This document shows positions 56,098-64,000 of a stretch of DNA of 64,000 nucleotides, in pieces. The stretch lies in NCBI RefSeq assembly GCF_030863805.1, contig NZ_CP132957.1:2728001-2792000 (forward strand), given 5' to 3'. The DNA is from Kineothrix sp. MB12-C1. GTDB taxonomy: Bacteria > Bacillota > Clostridia > Lachnospirales > Lachnospiraceae. The notes beneath the pieces were generated by a model. The model searched no databases and was not told the origin of the DNA. It saw only the letters and a list, made by a program, of their open reading frames with translations. The translations under genes and the position numbers were made by a program. Positions within the stretch are counted from its first letter, which is position 1. Every line of letters begins with the position of its first letter.

Positions 56098-56182
56098 GGT
56101 AATTAAGTAGGTAATTGCGAAACGATTAAGCAGTGAAAATTTCATACACAATAAGTGTAATTTATGAAGAAAGGAAAAAGTT

Positions 56183-56422
56183 ATGACGAGAGAAGAAGTT
56201 TTTATTACATTAAATGAAGTATTTCGCGATGTGTTCGATGATGAGGAAATTACAGTAAACGAGGCGACAACTTCCGAGGATATCGAGGATTGGGATTCTT
56301 TGGAGCATATTAACCTTATCGCCGCTGTAGAGCAGGAGTTTGGAATGAAGTTCTCCATGGGACAGGTTGTCACCATGAAGAATGTAGGAGAGATGGCGGA
56401 TATCATTCTAAGCCAAATATAA
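56183..56422 (+). CDS. Acyl carrier protein
   Basis: 79 residues, small and acidic. The phosphopantetheine serine is S39 in the WDSLEHINLI motif; the four-helix pattern is complete. It would carry the acyl group loaded by the FkbH-like enzyme to an acyltransferase, most likely the MBOAT encoded at 57002. AAAGGA lies before the ATG. The stop codon touches the family A repeat. Confidence 0.93.
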   Translation: MTREEVFITLNEVFRDVFDDEEITVNEATTSEDIEDWDSLEHINLIAAVEQEFGMKFSMGQVVTMKNVGEMADIILSQI

Positions 56423-56507
56423 TGATACCAGGGTCAAAAGGTCATATGTTTTAGGATTGCGAGAGCACAAAGTGCGTAGCAATCCGTAGGTATGGTCAAA
56501 ATACCTT
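56422..56507. repeat. Family A repeat between ACP and VOC genes
   Basis: Starts ATGATACCAGGGTCAAAAGG, holds the GGATTGC/GCAATCC stem around GAGAGCACAAAGTGCG, and ends ATACCTT, missing the last part of the right arm. It fills the gap between two convergent genes; both stop codons touch it. Confidence 0.75.
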
Positions 56508-56910
56508 ATGGATTTATTTCCAGCAGCTCAATCATGCCGAGACTGGCATTCATTAAGAAAGCGACTCGCTTGCCGGAAAGAGCAGGGGCTGGGGTAGGCA
56601 TATCGATTGCGGTATAGCCATTTTGTGCAAGGGTAGACAGATCGTTCTCAAAATCGAAAGATTCGTAACAAAGATGGTAAGGACAGTTTTTATACTTTTT
56701 CAATAAGCCGGCAACGACGGAATCGGAATCGGTCGGTGAGACGAGTTCCACAAGGTAGCCGTCTTTTTCCATGAAACAAATGTTGATTTTGCGGTAGTCA
56801 TCGTAGACGATGTCCTGTTGGATCGTATATCCCAGACGCTCGAATTCCGTTACTGCCGCATTTATTTTTTTGACTAAATATCCGATATGGTGTACTTTTA
56901 AATGAACCAT
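56506..56910 (-). CDS. VOC/glyoxalase-family protein
   Basis: 134 residues. Two beta-alpha-beta-beta-beta units: VHHIGYLVKKINAAVTEFERLGY then VAFLMNASLGMIELLEI at the end, with metal-type His and Glu positions as in methylmalonyl-CoA epimerase and lactoylglutathione lyase relatives. Such genes accompany FkbH/ACP pairs and might handle the acyl-ACP or its precursor; this is a guess. Start uncertain: ATG at 56910 (GGAGG lies 14 bases before it) fits the family; an ATG at 56961 adds 17 residues. Confidence 0.72.
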   Translation of the reverse strand: MVHLKVHHIGYLVKKINAAVTEFERLGYTIQQDIVYDDYRKINICFMEKDGYLVELVSPTDSDSVVAGLLKKYKNCPYHLCYESFDFENDLSTLAQNGYTAIDMPTPAPALSGKRVAFLMNASLGMIELLEINP

Positions 56911-57001
56911 TATAACTTTGAAGGCCTCCTTTTGAATATTACTGGCATTTAGCATGTACAAAACCGCTCGATAAGGAAACGCCGAGAAAGGATTTCGTTC
57001 T

Positions 57002-58537
57002 ATGGGAGCAACATTTACATCCTTTTACTTTTTATGTTTTTATACAGCTATATTACTTATATATTATCTGATTCCGAAAAAAACGCAATGGATATTTTTA
57101 CTTTTATCGAGTATTTTATATTATTTGCTTTCGGGAAACGGAATACTGATTCTATATCCGCTCCTCGCATGCCTGATCGCTTATGGAGGCATCCGGCTCA
57201 TAAGTGGGACGGAAAGTGTAGGCCGTAAACGGATAGCGCTTTTCTCGGTCATTTTGTTTCTCGTGGGAGCTTTATTCATATTAAAATATGTGAATTTCGG
57301 TATTCATACGGTGAATGGAGTTGCAGGATTATTCGGAGCAGGGCGTGAAGTATTAACGGGATTTAAGTTCCTGGTGCCGTTGGGAATTTCTTTCTATACC
57401 TTTTCGATTCTGGGCTATGTGATCGATGTTTATAACGGAATTGCAATGCCGCAACGTAATCTCTTGAAGTTAACATTGTATGGAATGTATTTTCCTTCGA
57501 TTTTATCGGGCCCTATTTTGAGGTACCGGGAAGATGGAGAACAGTTTTTCGCCCCGCATCCATTTTCTTATAAAGAAGTGACCTTCGGTCTGCAGAGGAT
57601 GATATGGGGATTCTTTAAGACGATTGTCATTTCGGAGCGGATGCGGTTAATTGTGGATACGGTCTATGGAAATTACACAGACTATGCGGGTGCTTATATT
57701 TGGCTGGCAACGGTGTGCTATGCCTTCCAGCTCTATACGAACTTCTCCGGCTGTATGGATATCGTACTCGGTATGTCGCAGACCTTTGGATTGAAGCTTC
57801 CTGAGAATTTTGATACACCTTTCCTGTCCCAAAATATCTCGGAGTATTGGAGAAGATGGCATATTACCTTAGGTGTATGGATGAAAGAATATGTTTTTTA
57901 TCCGCTTTTGCGAACAGAGACCTTTTCCAGGCTTTCCAAGCGTATGAGGGAGAAATTTGGCAAGAAAAGAGGGAAACAGCTCACGACCTTTATTGCGATG
58001 TTCGTGCTTTGGTTTACCGTAGGGATTTGGCATGGAGGTAACTGGAAGTATGTAATTGGTTCCGGTTTGCTTCATTGGCTTTACATTGTGTCAGGCGAGT
58101 TGTTATCTCCGTTTTTCGATAAATGCATGAAGAGACTTTCCATAGACCCGAAGAAGGGATGGGTGGATGCCTTTCGTGTACTTCGAACCTTTTTCCTCGT
58201 CAATATCGGCTTCGTCTTTTTTCGTGCGGATAGTACGAAGGATGCTTTTTATATGATAAAGGGTGCGGTCAGTGTATGGAACCCCGGCATATTCTTCGAT
58301 GGTTCTATTTTCGGGCTTGGCTTGGATTTTATAGAGTTTACGATTGGAATTGTATCCTTACTTTTGCTTCTTATGGTATCCCTTTTGCAGCAAAAGGGAA
58401 GTGTCAGAGAGCGAATTGCAGGAAAGAGGCTTCCGGTAAGATGGGTAATCTGGTATGCGCTTTTATTCTATACGATATTGCTTGGATATTATGGACCGGG
58501 ATATAGCGCGGCTGAGTTCATCTATCAGGGATTCTAG
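57002..58537 (+). CDS. MBOAT acyltransferase, likely ACP-dependent
   Basis: 511 residues, about eleven helices. FLVPLGISFYTFSILGYVIDVYNG, ILSGPILRYRE, EYWRRWHITLGVWMKEYVFYPL and the catalytic-His motif FTVGIWHGGNW are typical of DltB/AlgI proteins. Its place beside an FkbH-like enzyme and an acyl carrier protein suggests it takes a glyceryl-type group from the carrier, as DltB takes D-alanine from DltC. AAAGGA lies nine bases before the ATG. A family B element has inserted six bases after its stop codon. Confidence 0.9.
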   Translation: MGATFTSFYFLCFYTAILLIYYLIPKKTQWIFLLLSSILYYLLSGNGILILYPLLACLIAYGGIRLISGTESVGRKRIALFSVILFLVGALFILKYVNFGIHTVNGVAGLFGAGREVLTGFKFLVPLGISFYTFSILGYVIDVYNGIAMPQRNLLKLTLYGMYFPSILSGPILRYREDGEQFFAPHPFSYKEVTFGLQRMIWGFFKTIVISERMRLIVDTVYGNYTDYAGAYIWLATVCYAFQLYTNFSGCMDIVLGMSQTFGLKLPENFDTPFLSQNISEYWRRWHITLGVWMKEYVFYPLLRTETFSRLSKRMREKFGKKRGKQLTTFIAMFVLWFTVGIWHGGNWKYVIGSGLLHWLYIVSGELLSPFFDKCMKRLSIDPKKGWVDAFRVLRTFFLVNIGFVFFRADSTKDAFYMIKGAVSVWNPGIFFDGSIFGLGLDFIEFTIGIVSLLLLLMVSLLQQKGSVRERIAGKRLPVRWVIWYALLFYTILLGYYGPGYSAAEFIYQGF

Positions 58538-58543
58538 GTGCAT

Positions 58544-58684
58544 GTTACTGTTCACACCTATGGTGTTCACAGCAACAATATCACACAAATTGCATAAAGA
58601 ACATGCAATTTGGCGACCGAAGCACTCGCAAAATCGCATAGAAAGCGATTTTGACTTCGCGGAATAGTGGCTGTGAACAGTAAC
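58544..58684. mobile_element. Family B MITE-like element, best preserved
   Basis: 141 bp with perfect 13-bp inverted ends (GTTACTGTTCACA at 58544-58556, complement at 58672-58684), identical to those at 42053, and a perfect 8-bp target duplication AGGTGCAT (58536-58543 and 58685-58692). Inner hairpins ATTGCAT/ATGCAAT and AAAATCGC/GCGATTTT are shared with the copy at 33061. Confidence 0.92.
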
Positions 58685-58692
58685 AGGTGCAT

Positions 58693-58959
58693 TCTGCTGC
58701 TGTGAATAGTTACACTATTTTAATGGACGGTCAGGAGATATTCTGATAAAATGATACCAGGGTCAAAAGGTTATATGTTTCATGCTTGCATGAAAAAATA
58801 TAACTTTGGGACCCGCAAAACATGAGAAAGTAGCCCAAGTAGGGCGGATTTCGAAGGTTTTAGGATTGTGAGAGCACAAAGTGCGTAGCAATCCGTAGGT
58901 ATCATAGGGGGAAAATACCTTTTGACCCTAGAGACATAAAATGAGATGGAGAAATCAAG
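58693..58959. other. Rest of the repeat-filled gap before the GT2 gene
   Basis: No gene. It contains a lone family B end (TGTGAATAGTTAC, 58701-58713), about 37 unique bases, the family A copy at 58751-58929, and a short leader before the GT2 start. No clear promoter was found. Confidence 0.55.
58751..58929. repeat. Family A repeat, longest copy
   Basis: 179 bp. ATGATACC (58751-58758) matches GGTATCAT (58898-58905), and AGGGTCAAAAGGT (58759-58771) is exactly complementary to 58917-58929. The second arm can also fold locally with the ATATAACTTTGGGACCC side, giving a long hairpin. Core GAGAGCACAAAGTGCGTAG as in the other copies. Confidence 0.85.
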
Positions 58960-59898
58960 ATGGATAAGATTGCAGTTTTGGTCCCATGTTATAATGAGGA
59001 GAAGACGATTGCCAAGGTAGTGGCCGATGCGAAAAAGGCGTTACCGGAGGCGGTGATTTATGTATATGATAACAATTCTACAGATCGTACGGTGGAACTT
59101 GCTGCGGAGGCAGGGGCCGTGGTGCGGCATGAATATATGCAAGGCAAGGGGAATGTAATTCGCAGAATGTTTCGTGAAATCCATGCACAGTGCTATGTGA
59201 TGGTGGATGGAGATGACACTTATCCCATGGAATATGCCCCTGAAATGGTGGAAAAGGTGTTGGAACATCATGCGGATATGGTAGTGGGAGACCGCCTTTC
59301 TTCCACATATTTTACCGAGAACAAAAGACCTTTTCACAACATGGGAAATAGTCTGGTAAGAGGATCGATCAATCATTTGTTCGGATGCGAGATTAAAGAT
59401 ATTATGACAGGGTTCCGTGCATTTAGTTATGGGTTCGTGAAGACCTTTCCTGTGCTTTCCAAGGGCTTTGAGATAGAGACAGAAATGACGATCCATGCAG
59501 TTTCCAACAATATGCAGATTGAAAATGTGATTGTCGATTACCGTGACAGACCTGAGGGCAGCGAATCCAAGTTAAATACTTACTCGGACGGTATGCGTGT
59601 GCTTGGAACAATCGGGCGGCTATATAAAGATTATAAGCCTTTTGGCTTTTTCTCTTTATTATCATTTGGACTGGCTATTATCGCTATTGTTTTCTTTATT
59701 CCAATACTGATTGACTTTATCAGGACGGGGGTAGTGGAACGCTTTCCTACGTTATTTGTCTGTTGCTTTGTTATGCTGGCAGCAGTTCAGGCTTTTTTCG
59801 CAGGTATGATTCTGTCCAATATGGCATTGAAGAATAGAAGAGATTTTGAATTCCGATTGAATATGATTCAGGGGAAAATGAATGATGATGTGGATTGA
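58960..59898 (+). CDS. Polyprenyl-phosphate glycosyltransferase (GT2)
   Basis: 312 residues. GT-A fold: IAVLVPCYNEEKTIAKVV, VYVYDNNSTDRTVELA, and the DxD motif MVDGDDTYP. Two helices follow near 225-300 (LLSFGLAIIAIVFFIPILI and FVCCFVMLAAVQAFFAGMIL). This is the layout of enzymes that load a sugar on polyprenyl phosphate; the donor is unknown. The two polytopic proteins downstream may use its product. It overlaps the next gene by 17 bases. Confidence 0.87.
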   Translation: MDKIAVLVPCYNEEKTIAKVVADAKKALPEAVIYVYDNNSTDRTVELAAEAGAVVRHEYMQGKGNVIRRMFREIHAQCYVMVDGDDTYPMEYAPEMVEKVLEHHADMVVGDRLSSTYFTENKRPFHNMGNSLVRGSINHLFGCEIKDIMTGFRAFSYGFVKTFPVLSKGFEIETEMTIHAVSNNMQIENVIVDYRDRPEGSESKLNTYSDGMRVLGTIGRLYKDYKPFGFFSLLSFGLAIIAIVFFIPILIDFIRTGVVERFPTLFVCCFVMLAAVQAFFAGMILSNMALKNRRDFEFRLNMIQGKMNDDVD

Positions 59899-61300
59899 TA
59901 AGACAAAAAAATACAGGATAACCTTGGATAAATGGGAGATAGGCCTTGCGATCATATGCTTGGGCTTCTATCTCTTTTTTCCGTTTTATGACGGACCGGT
60001 ATGGTGTGCGGATTCTCCCAGCTATGCGACGATGAATATTACAAGAGAGCCTCTGTATCCTACGTTCTTATGGATATTCCGAAGCCTGTTCGGCGAAGAT
60101 AGATATCTTATGCCTGTAGTCTTGGCACAGAGTCTGTTGGCGGCATATGCAACGTGGAAGCTATCGGTTACTGTGAAAAGGTATAAGGATAACAGTAGGT
60201 CATTGGCCCTTTTGGCGGTGATTTTTCAGTTTGGGGTAACGATTCTTTGCCGGTTCGTGGCGATTCGCGGCTCCTCTTATATCGATAGCATTATGACGGA
60301 AGGATTAGGGCTATCTCTCTATGTGCTCTTTATCGTCCAGCTTTATCGGTATATGATGGAAGGAAAGAAGCGTAATCTGGCGGCGGTGGCATGCTATGCT
60401 CTTCTTCTGGTAAATCTGCGCAAACAGATGCTCATTACATTGGCTTTAATGGCGGCTGTCTTTTTCTTATACTATATTTTAAAAAAGAGGAGGATAAAAA
60501 AGATTCTGTTGTTGCTCGGGCTGACGGTATCTTTGTTTCTTGCCAGTAAGCTGACCGATCGTATTTATAATGCCTTTGTTCGTGGTGCATGGATTGAGCA
60601 TTCCGGCAATTCCATGGGTATGCTATGCACTTTGATTTATACTTCGGGGAATAATGATATTTCTTTATTTGCAGAATCAACAGAGGAAGATGTGGTGCGT
60701 ATATTATATGAAGAAATCTTATCTCAGGCGAAAGCTCAGGAACTTCATGTGACATATGCGCCGCGAGGTTGGGTGGACTTATCCACACATTATGCGGATA
60801 GTTACGATGCCATTGGTTATGGAATTATTAATCCCGTAATACAAGGATATATTGCGGAACATTTCGATTATTCAGAGATAGAAGCAGTAATGAAATATGA
60901 TGAATATTGTAACCGAATGACAAAGGTTCTTCTTTTGCAGGATAAAGGAGATTTGACTTCTGTTCTTACCGCCAATATATGGAAGGGCTTTATCAATTCC
61001 ATTGCAAGAGTGAATCCTTATCTGAATATTTATGTACTTTTGGCTTATGGATTTTATCTTTTTCTCTATATTATTTCGGCCTTCGGCCGCACAGGAAGGC
61101 AGCGGAAGCGGTGGGAAGATCCTGACAATACACTTACTTTTGCGGAGATTGTGTTAGGAGGAATTATTGTGAATAGCTTCGTGGTAGGAGTGATGATATT
61201 TACGCAGCCTCGTTATATGATTTATAACATGGGACTATTTTACTTGGCACTTTCTATGCTTATATATGATTTGATTTCTAGGAAAATAAGGAAATGGTGA
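59882..61300 (+). CDS. Polytopic membrane protein, GT-C-like
   Basis: 472 residues with about ten helices. The first outer loop DGPVWCADSPSYATMN and the following REPLYPTFLWIFRSL resemble GT-C membrane glycosyltransferases (ArnT/PMT style), with acidic residues in the first loop. I cannot assign a family. Three ATGs in a row start the gene (59882, 59885, 59888), inside the end of the GT2 gene, so the two are translated together. Six bases separate it from the next gene. Confidence 0.72.
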   Translation: MMMWIDKTKKYRITLDKWEIGLAIICLGFYLFFPFYDGPVWCADSPSYATMNITREPLYPTFLWIFRSLFGEDRYLMPVVLAQSLLAAYATWKLSVTVKRYKDNSRSLALLAVIFQFGVTILCRFVAIRGSSYIDSIMTEGLGLSLYVLFIVQLYRYMMEGKKRNLAAVACYALLLVNLRKQMLITLALMAAVFFLYYILKKRRIKKILLLLGLTVSLFLASKLTDRIYNAFVRGAWIEHSGNSMGMLCTLIYTSGNNDISLFAESTEEDVVRILYEEILSQAKAQELHVTYAPRGWVDLSTHYADSYDAIGYGIINPVIQGYIAEHFDYSEIEAVMKYDEYCNRMTKVLLLQDKGDLTSVLTANIWKGFINSIARVNPYLNIYVLLAYGFYLFLYIISAFGRTGRQRKRWEDPDNTLTFAEIVLGGIIVNSFVVGVMIFTQPRYMIYNMGLFYLALSMLIYDLISRKIRKW

Positions 61301-61306
61301 TGGGTT

Positions 61307-63067
61307 ATGGCTGCGATAAAGAAAGTATTTAGCTATTGGTATCTTATACTTATTGCGATGTTTTTCTTATGTACATCGGCACTTTACCTATGGGTCGGCG
61401 AAGGAAGCTATATCGCGGTTCACGATAATCTGGATTTGTTCGTAGCTCAGTTCCAAATGATGAAAAATACAGGCAGTTTTTTCGCCCATGGGGTGGATGT
61501 GCCATTTCTTGGCGGAATCAGCAGAGATACCCTCCCTTCGGAATTCTCCCTTTATTCAGTACTGTATATGGTACTTCCTTCCTTCGCGGCATACATAATG
61601 GGGTATTTTTTGAAGATAGTAATTGCGATAGCATCCGTATGGCTGCTCGCAAGTGATTGGTACGGGGCGCAGATGAAGAAGTACCGGCCGCTGGTGATGT
61701 TGCTCGGATTCGCTTATGGAATCTTAAATGTTTTTCCAGCCTTTGGAATTCCTTTTGCATCCATTCCGCTGGTAGTTTATTTACTTCGCAAAATCTATAA
61801 AGAAGCATCTGTTCGCTGGTATCTTGCTCTTTTTTGTTATCCTTTTTTATCTTATTTTTCTTATTTCGGCTTCTTTATTCTGGCTTATCTTGTGGTGGGA
61901 ATGATATGGCTGAGTATTCGGGATAAAAAAGTATCTCTTTCTTTACTGCTTGGTCTTATTGTGCTTTCTGCCGGTTACGTAGTATTTGAATATCGTTTAT
62001 TTGGAATGATGTTGTTGGGCGGTGAGGAAACAATCCGATCAACAATAGTGGAGGCGGACTTGTCTGCGAAAGAAGTGGCGGAGCAGATTGTGGATGTGTG
62101 GAAAAAAGGTATGTTCCATGCGGAAAGTATGCATACAAAGCTGGTGCTGCCTATTTGTACCCTTTATTTCTTCTATTTGAACGGACGATATATAGTAAAA
62201 AGAAATATAAAAGGCGTCTTCCATGATATATATAATCTAGTGATGCTTATCCTTTTATTTAACAGCATTATATATGGGATTTATAATTGGGGTGATTTTC
62301 GGAGACTTGTGGAAACCCTTTTGCCGCCGCTTAAAGGATTTCAGTTTAACCGGACTATATTTTTCAGTCCGTTCTTGTGGTATGCCGCTTTCTTTCTTAT
62401 TCTGCAAAGGGTCTATGATATCCCCGTTTCGCTTACAAAGAAAGTGGGATATCAAAGGGCTTTGTCCTGGTTAGCCAATGGGTTGGCTCTCGCGGCCGTT
62501 GCTGTGATTCTTTTCACCCCAAGTAAGTATAACGATTGGCGTGCTACGTGCAAAAATACGGCGCTGGAGCTTCTGAAAGGCAAAGTGAGCGATAGTATGT
62601 CCTATGGTGAATTCTACTCTGTGGAGTTATTTGAGGAAATAAAAAAAGACATTAACTATCAGGAGGAATGGTCGGTGGCATATGGTATTCATCCGGCTGT
62701 GCTTGAGTATAATGGCATTGCGACTTTGGATGGCTATCTTGGCTTTTATTCCAGTGAGTATAAGGCGGATTTCCGTAAGATGATTGCCCCCGCCTTGGAA
62801 AGGGTGGAGGCGAGTCGTATTTATTATGATGATTGGGGAGCCAGGGCATATCTGTATCCGGGAACAGATTTATCAGTGGTAAGCGCTACTTGGTCGATGG
62901 CGGTAACGGATTATGATTTGTATATGGATACGGAGGCTTTCCGGGCGTTGGGCGGCAAGTATATCTTTTCCCGTATTGAACTTGGAAATGCTCAGGAACT
63001 GGGGCTTACGTCAGTAGGAAGCTATGCGCGTCCCGGTTCACCCTATGTCATTTATTTATATGAATGA
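61307..63067 (+). CDS. Polytopic membrane protein, DUF6044-like
   Basis: 586 residues with about twelve helices and an extracellular C-terminal part. The first outer loop has YIAVHDNLDLFVAQFQMMK, then FLGGISRDTLPSEFS, the pattern of DUF6044 proteins, which I recall as GT-C-like surface-glycan proteins. The predicted role is transfer of a polyprenyl-linked sugar on the outer face. Follows the previous gene after six bases with no strong binding site of its own. Its TGA stop lies inside the start of a family A repeat. Confidence 0.75.
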   Translation: MAAIKKVFSYWYLILIAMFFLCTSALYLWVGEGSYIAVHDNLDLFVAQFQMMKNTGSFFAHGVDVPFLGGISRDTLPSEFSLYSVLYMVLPSFAAYIMGYFLKIVIAIASVWLLASDWYGAQMKKYRPLVMLLGFAYGILNVFPAFGIPFASIPLVVYLLRKIYKEASVRWYLALFCYPFLSYFSYFGFFILAYLVVGMIWLSIRDKKVSLSLLLGLIVLSAGYVVFEYRLFGMMLLGGEETIRSTIVEADLSAKEVAEQIVDVWKKGMFHAESMHTKLVLPICTLYFFYLNGRYIVKRNIKGVFHDIYNLVMLILLFNSIIYGIYNWGDFRRLVETLLPPLKGFQFNRTIFFSPFLWYAAFFLILQRVYDIPVSLTKKVGYQRALSWLANGLALAAVAVILFTPSKYNDWRATCKNTALELLKGKVSDSMSYGEFYSVELFEEIKKDINYQEEWSVAYGIHPAVLEYNGIATLDGYLGFYSSEYKADFRKMIAPALERVEASRIYYDDWGARAYLYPGTDLSVVSATWSMAVTDYDLYMDTEAFRALGGKYIFSRIELGNAQELGLTSVGSYARPGSPYVIYLYE

Positions 63068-63160
63068 TACCAGGGTCAAAAGGTCAGGTGTTTCATGCTA
63101 GCGAGAGCACAAAGTGTGTAGTGACCGCAGGTATCATGGGGCCAAAATACCCTTTGCCCT
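63064..63160. repeat. Family A repeat, third copy
   Basis: Starts ATGATACCAGGGTCAAAAGG, with GGTATCAT at 63130-63137 and a worn right arm ATACCCTTTGCCCT. Core GAGAGCACAAAGTGTGTAG. The stop codon of the upstream gene (63065-63067) is part of its first eight bases. Confidence 0.75.
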
Positions 63161-63175
63161 CAACAGCATCTGAAT

Positions 63176-63219
63176 GTAACGCTCAGTAGGTCAGAGTATT
63201 TACTGTGCTGAACAGTTGC
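63176..63219. repeat. Small worn family B repeat
   Basis: Starts GTAACGCTCAGTAGGTCAG and ends CTGAACAGTTGC, imperfect inverted ends 44 bp apart, with a TATTTACTGTGCTGA part as in the copy at 48347. No target duplication. Confidence 0.45.
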
Positions 63220-63235
63220 AAGAAAAGAGGTTTGG

Positions 63236-64000
63236 ATGGAAGAAATAAAGAATACGATGGAGAGGAAGAGATGGGAGAAGACGGCGGAGGTTGTCTTTTA
63301 TATCCTCGTGTTTGCTGCAATCAGTTGTTTTGCCATGCTTCAGGTATATGGAGATCCTCCCGATGAAATTAACCGATTTAAGATAGTCAGTTACATCTGG
63401 AATTATGGATATTTGCCAAAAGGAGGAGATCCGGAGGTGATTCTGGCAGGATATGGCGCCTCTTATGCGTTTCAGCCGATCCTGACCTATATCATACAGG
63501 GATACTTGCTTCGTTTTCTCGGAATGTTTACGAAAGATGGATATGTGCTGCTTCTGGCCGCACGCATGGTGAATGTTTGCTTCGGTGTTCTTATGGCATA
63601 CTATGTACGGTGCATTGCAAAGGAAGCGTGGAAGAATCCCTATGTGCAATGGACATTTACGCTTTTGGTCGTATTCCTGCCTCAGAATATTTTCATTCAT
63701 TCTTATGTGAATACGGATTCTATGGCGATGCTCTCTGTGGCGATTATTTTCTATGTGCTGCTTCGGGCAATGAGAACCGGCTATAGCAGAAAAGATTGCG
63801 TTTTGCTTTCGATAGGAATCATATTGTGTGCGATGTCTTATTATAATGCTTATGGCATTATAGTGGCAGCAATTCTTGTATTTATTATGAACTTCGTACA
63901 TAGGCAGGAGGGGAAAACAAAGAAAGTAACGATAGAGTGGAGGGAAATGCTGAGAAAGGGCGGATTGATATCCGCAATTGTACTACTCGGCATCGGTTGG
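63236..64000 (+). CDS. Polytopic membrane protein, GT-C/DUF2142-like (3' partial)
   Basis: The frame is open to the right edge of the window, so only the first 255 residues are seen. It begins MEEIKNTMERKRWEK, then a helix, and a first outer loop with YGDPPDEINRFKI; that PDE motif resembles DUF2142 and related GT-C glycosyltransferases. About six helices lie in the seen part. AGAGG is five bases before the ATG at 63236. It probably belongs to the same group of surface-glycan membrane enzymes. Confidence 0.7.
   Translation, partial: MEEIKNTMERKRWEKTAEVVFYILVFAAISCFAMLQVYGDPPDEINRFKIVSYIWNYGYLPKGGDPEVILAGYGASYAFQPILTYIIQGYLLRFLGMFTKDGYVLLLAARMVNVCFGVLMAYYVRCIAKEAWKNPYVQWTFTLLVVFLPQNIFIHSYVNTDSMAMLSVAIIFYVLLRAMRTGYSRKDCVLLSIGIILCAMSYYNAYGIIVAAILVFIMNFVHRQEGKTKKVTIEWREMLRKGGLISAIVLLGIGW

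Noticed and set aside
58746-58944. 9-bp direct repeat ATAAAATGA flanking the family A copy
   Set aside because: The last part of the left repeat (ATGA) belongs to ATGATACC, which is conserved in all three family A copies, so it is not a clean target duplication.

Overview
The window looks like a chromosomal segment of a Gram-positive, low-GC anaerobe of the Lachnospiraceae/Clostridia type. This rests on strong AGGAGG-type ribosome-binding sites, CUT1 sugar ABC transporter genes without their own ATPase, YesM/YesN two-component genes, lipoproteins with lipoboxes, Dlt/AlgI-type MBOAT genes and many gtr-like surface-glycan genes. The species cannot be named from sequence alone. No rRNA, tRNA or CRISPR array was seen.

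Layout: (1) 1-7.3 kb, visibly more AT-rich than the rest, carries surface-glycan genes: a partial RgpF-type rhamnan protein, an acyltransferase-3/YfhO fusion, a decayed ORF, GtrA and a GtrB-type glycosyltransferase. (2) 7.4-13 kb makes activated D-mannose/D-rhamnose: gmd, rmd, an AraC regulator and a ManC-ManA fusion. (3) 13-28.9 kb is a carbohydrate-use region: YesM/YesN, a lipoprotein, a sorbitol/xylitol-type dehydrogenase, GH43 (reverse), a frameshifted IS110-type element, a sugar-binding lipoprotein, two permeases, GH120 and GH5. The three hydrolases lack signal peptides, so xylo-oligosaccharides are probably imported and cleaved inside the cell. (4) 28.9-33 kb is one large membrane-anchored cell-wall protein with a glucosaminidase-like domain. 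(5) 33.3-64 kb is a long surface-polysaccharide and glycan-decoration region: a tandem WecG/TagA protein, nucleotide-sugar epimerases, family 2 glycosyltransferases, GtrA, many large polytopic GT-C-like proteins, two MBOAT acyltransferases, SGNH proteins, a DegT aminotransferase and an FkbH/acyl-carrier pair.

The most striking unlisted structure is the set of short palindromic repeats in the intergenic gaps from 33 to 63 kb. Family B elements (135-143 bp) have terminal inverted repeats close to GTTACTGTTCACA and 8-bp target duplications (for example AGGTGCAT and TTAATAAC on both sides), so they are MITE-like mobile elements. One sits exactly between a strong promoter and the start codon of the large cell-wall protein. 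Family A (three copies) has two interleaved inverted repeats in a pseudoknot or switch order. Family C (about 80 bp) includes a tandem pair that supplies the translation start region of a glycosyltransferase. A second point of interest is the FkbH + acyl carrier protein + MBOAT set at 54.3-58.5 kb, laid out like an analogue of the Dlt D-alanylation system but probably using a glyceryl/lactyl-type acyl group.
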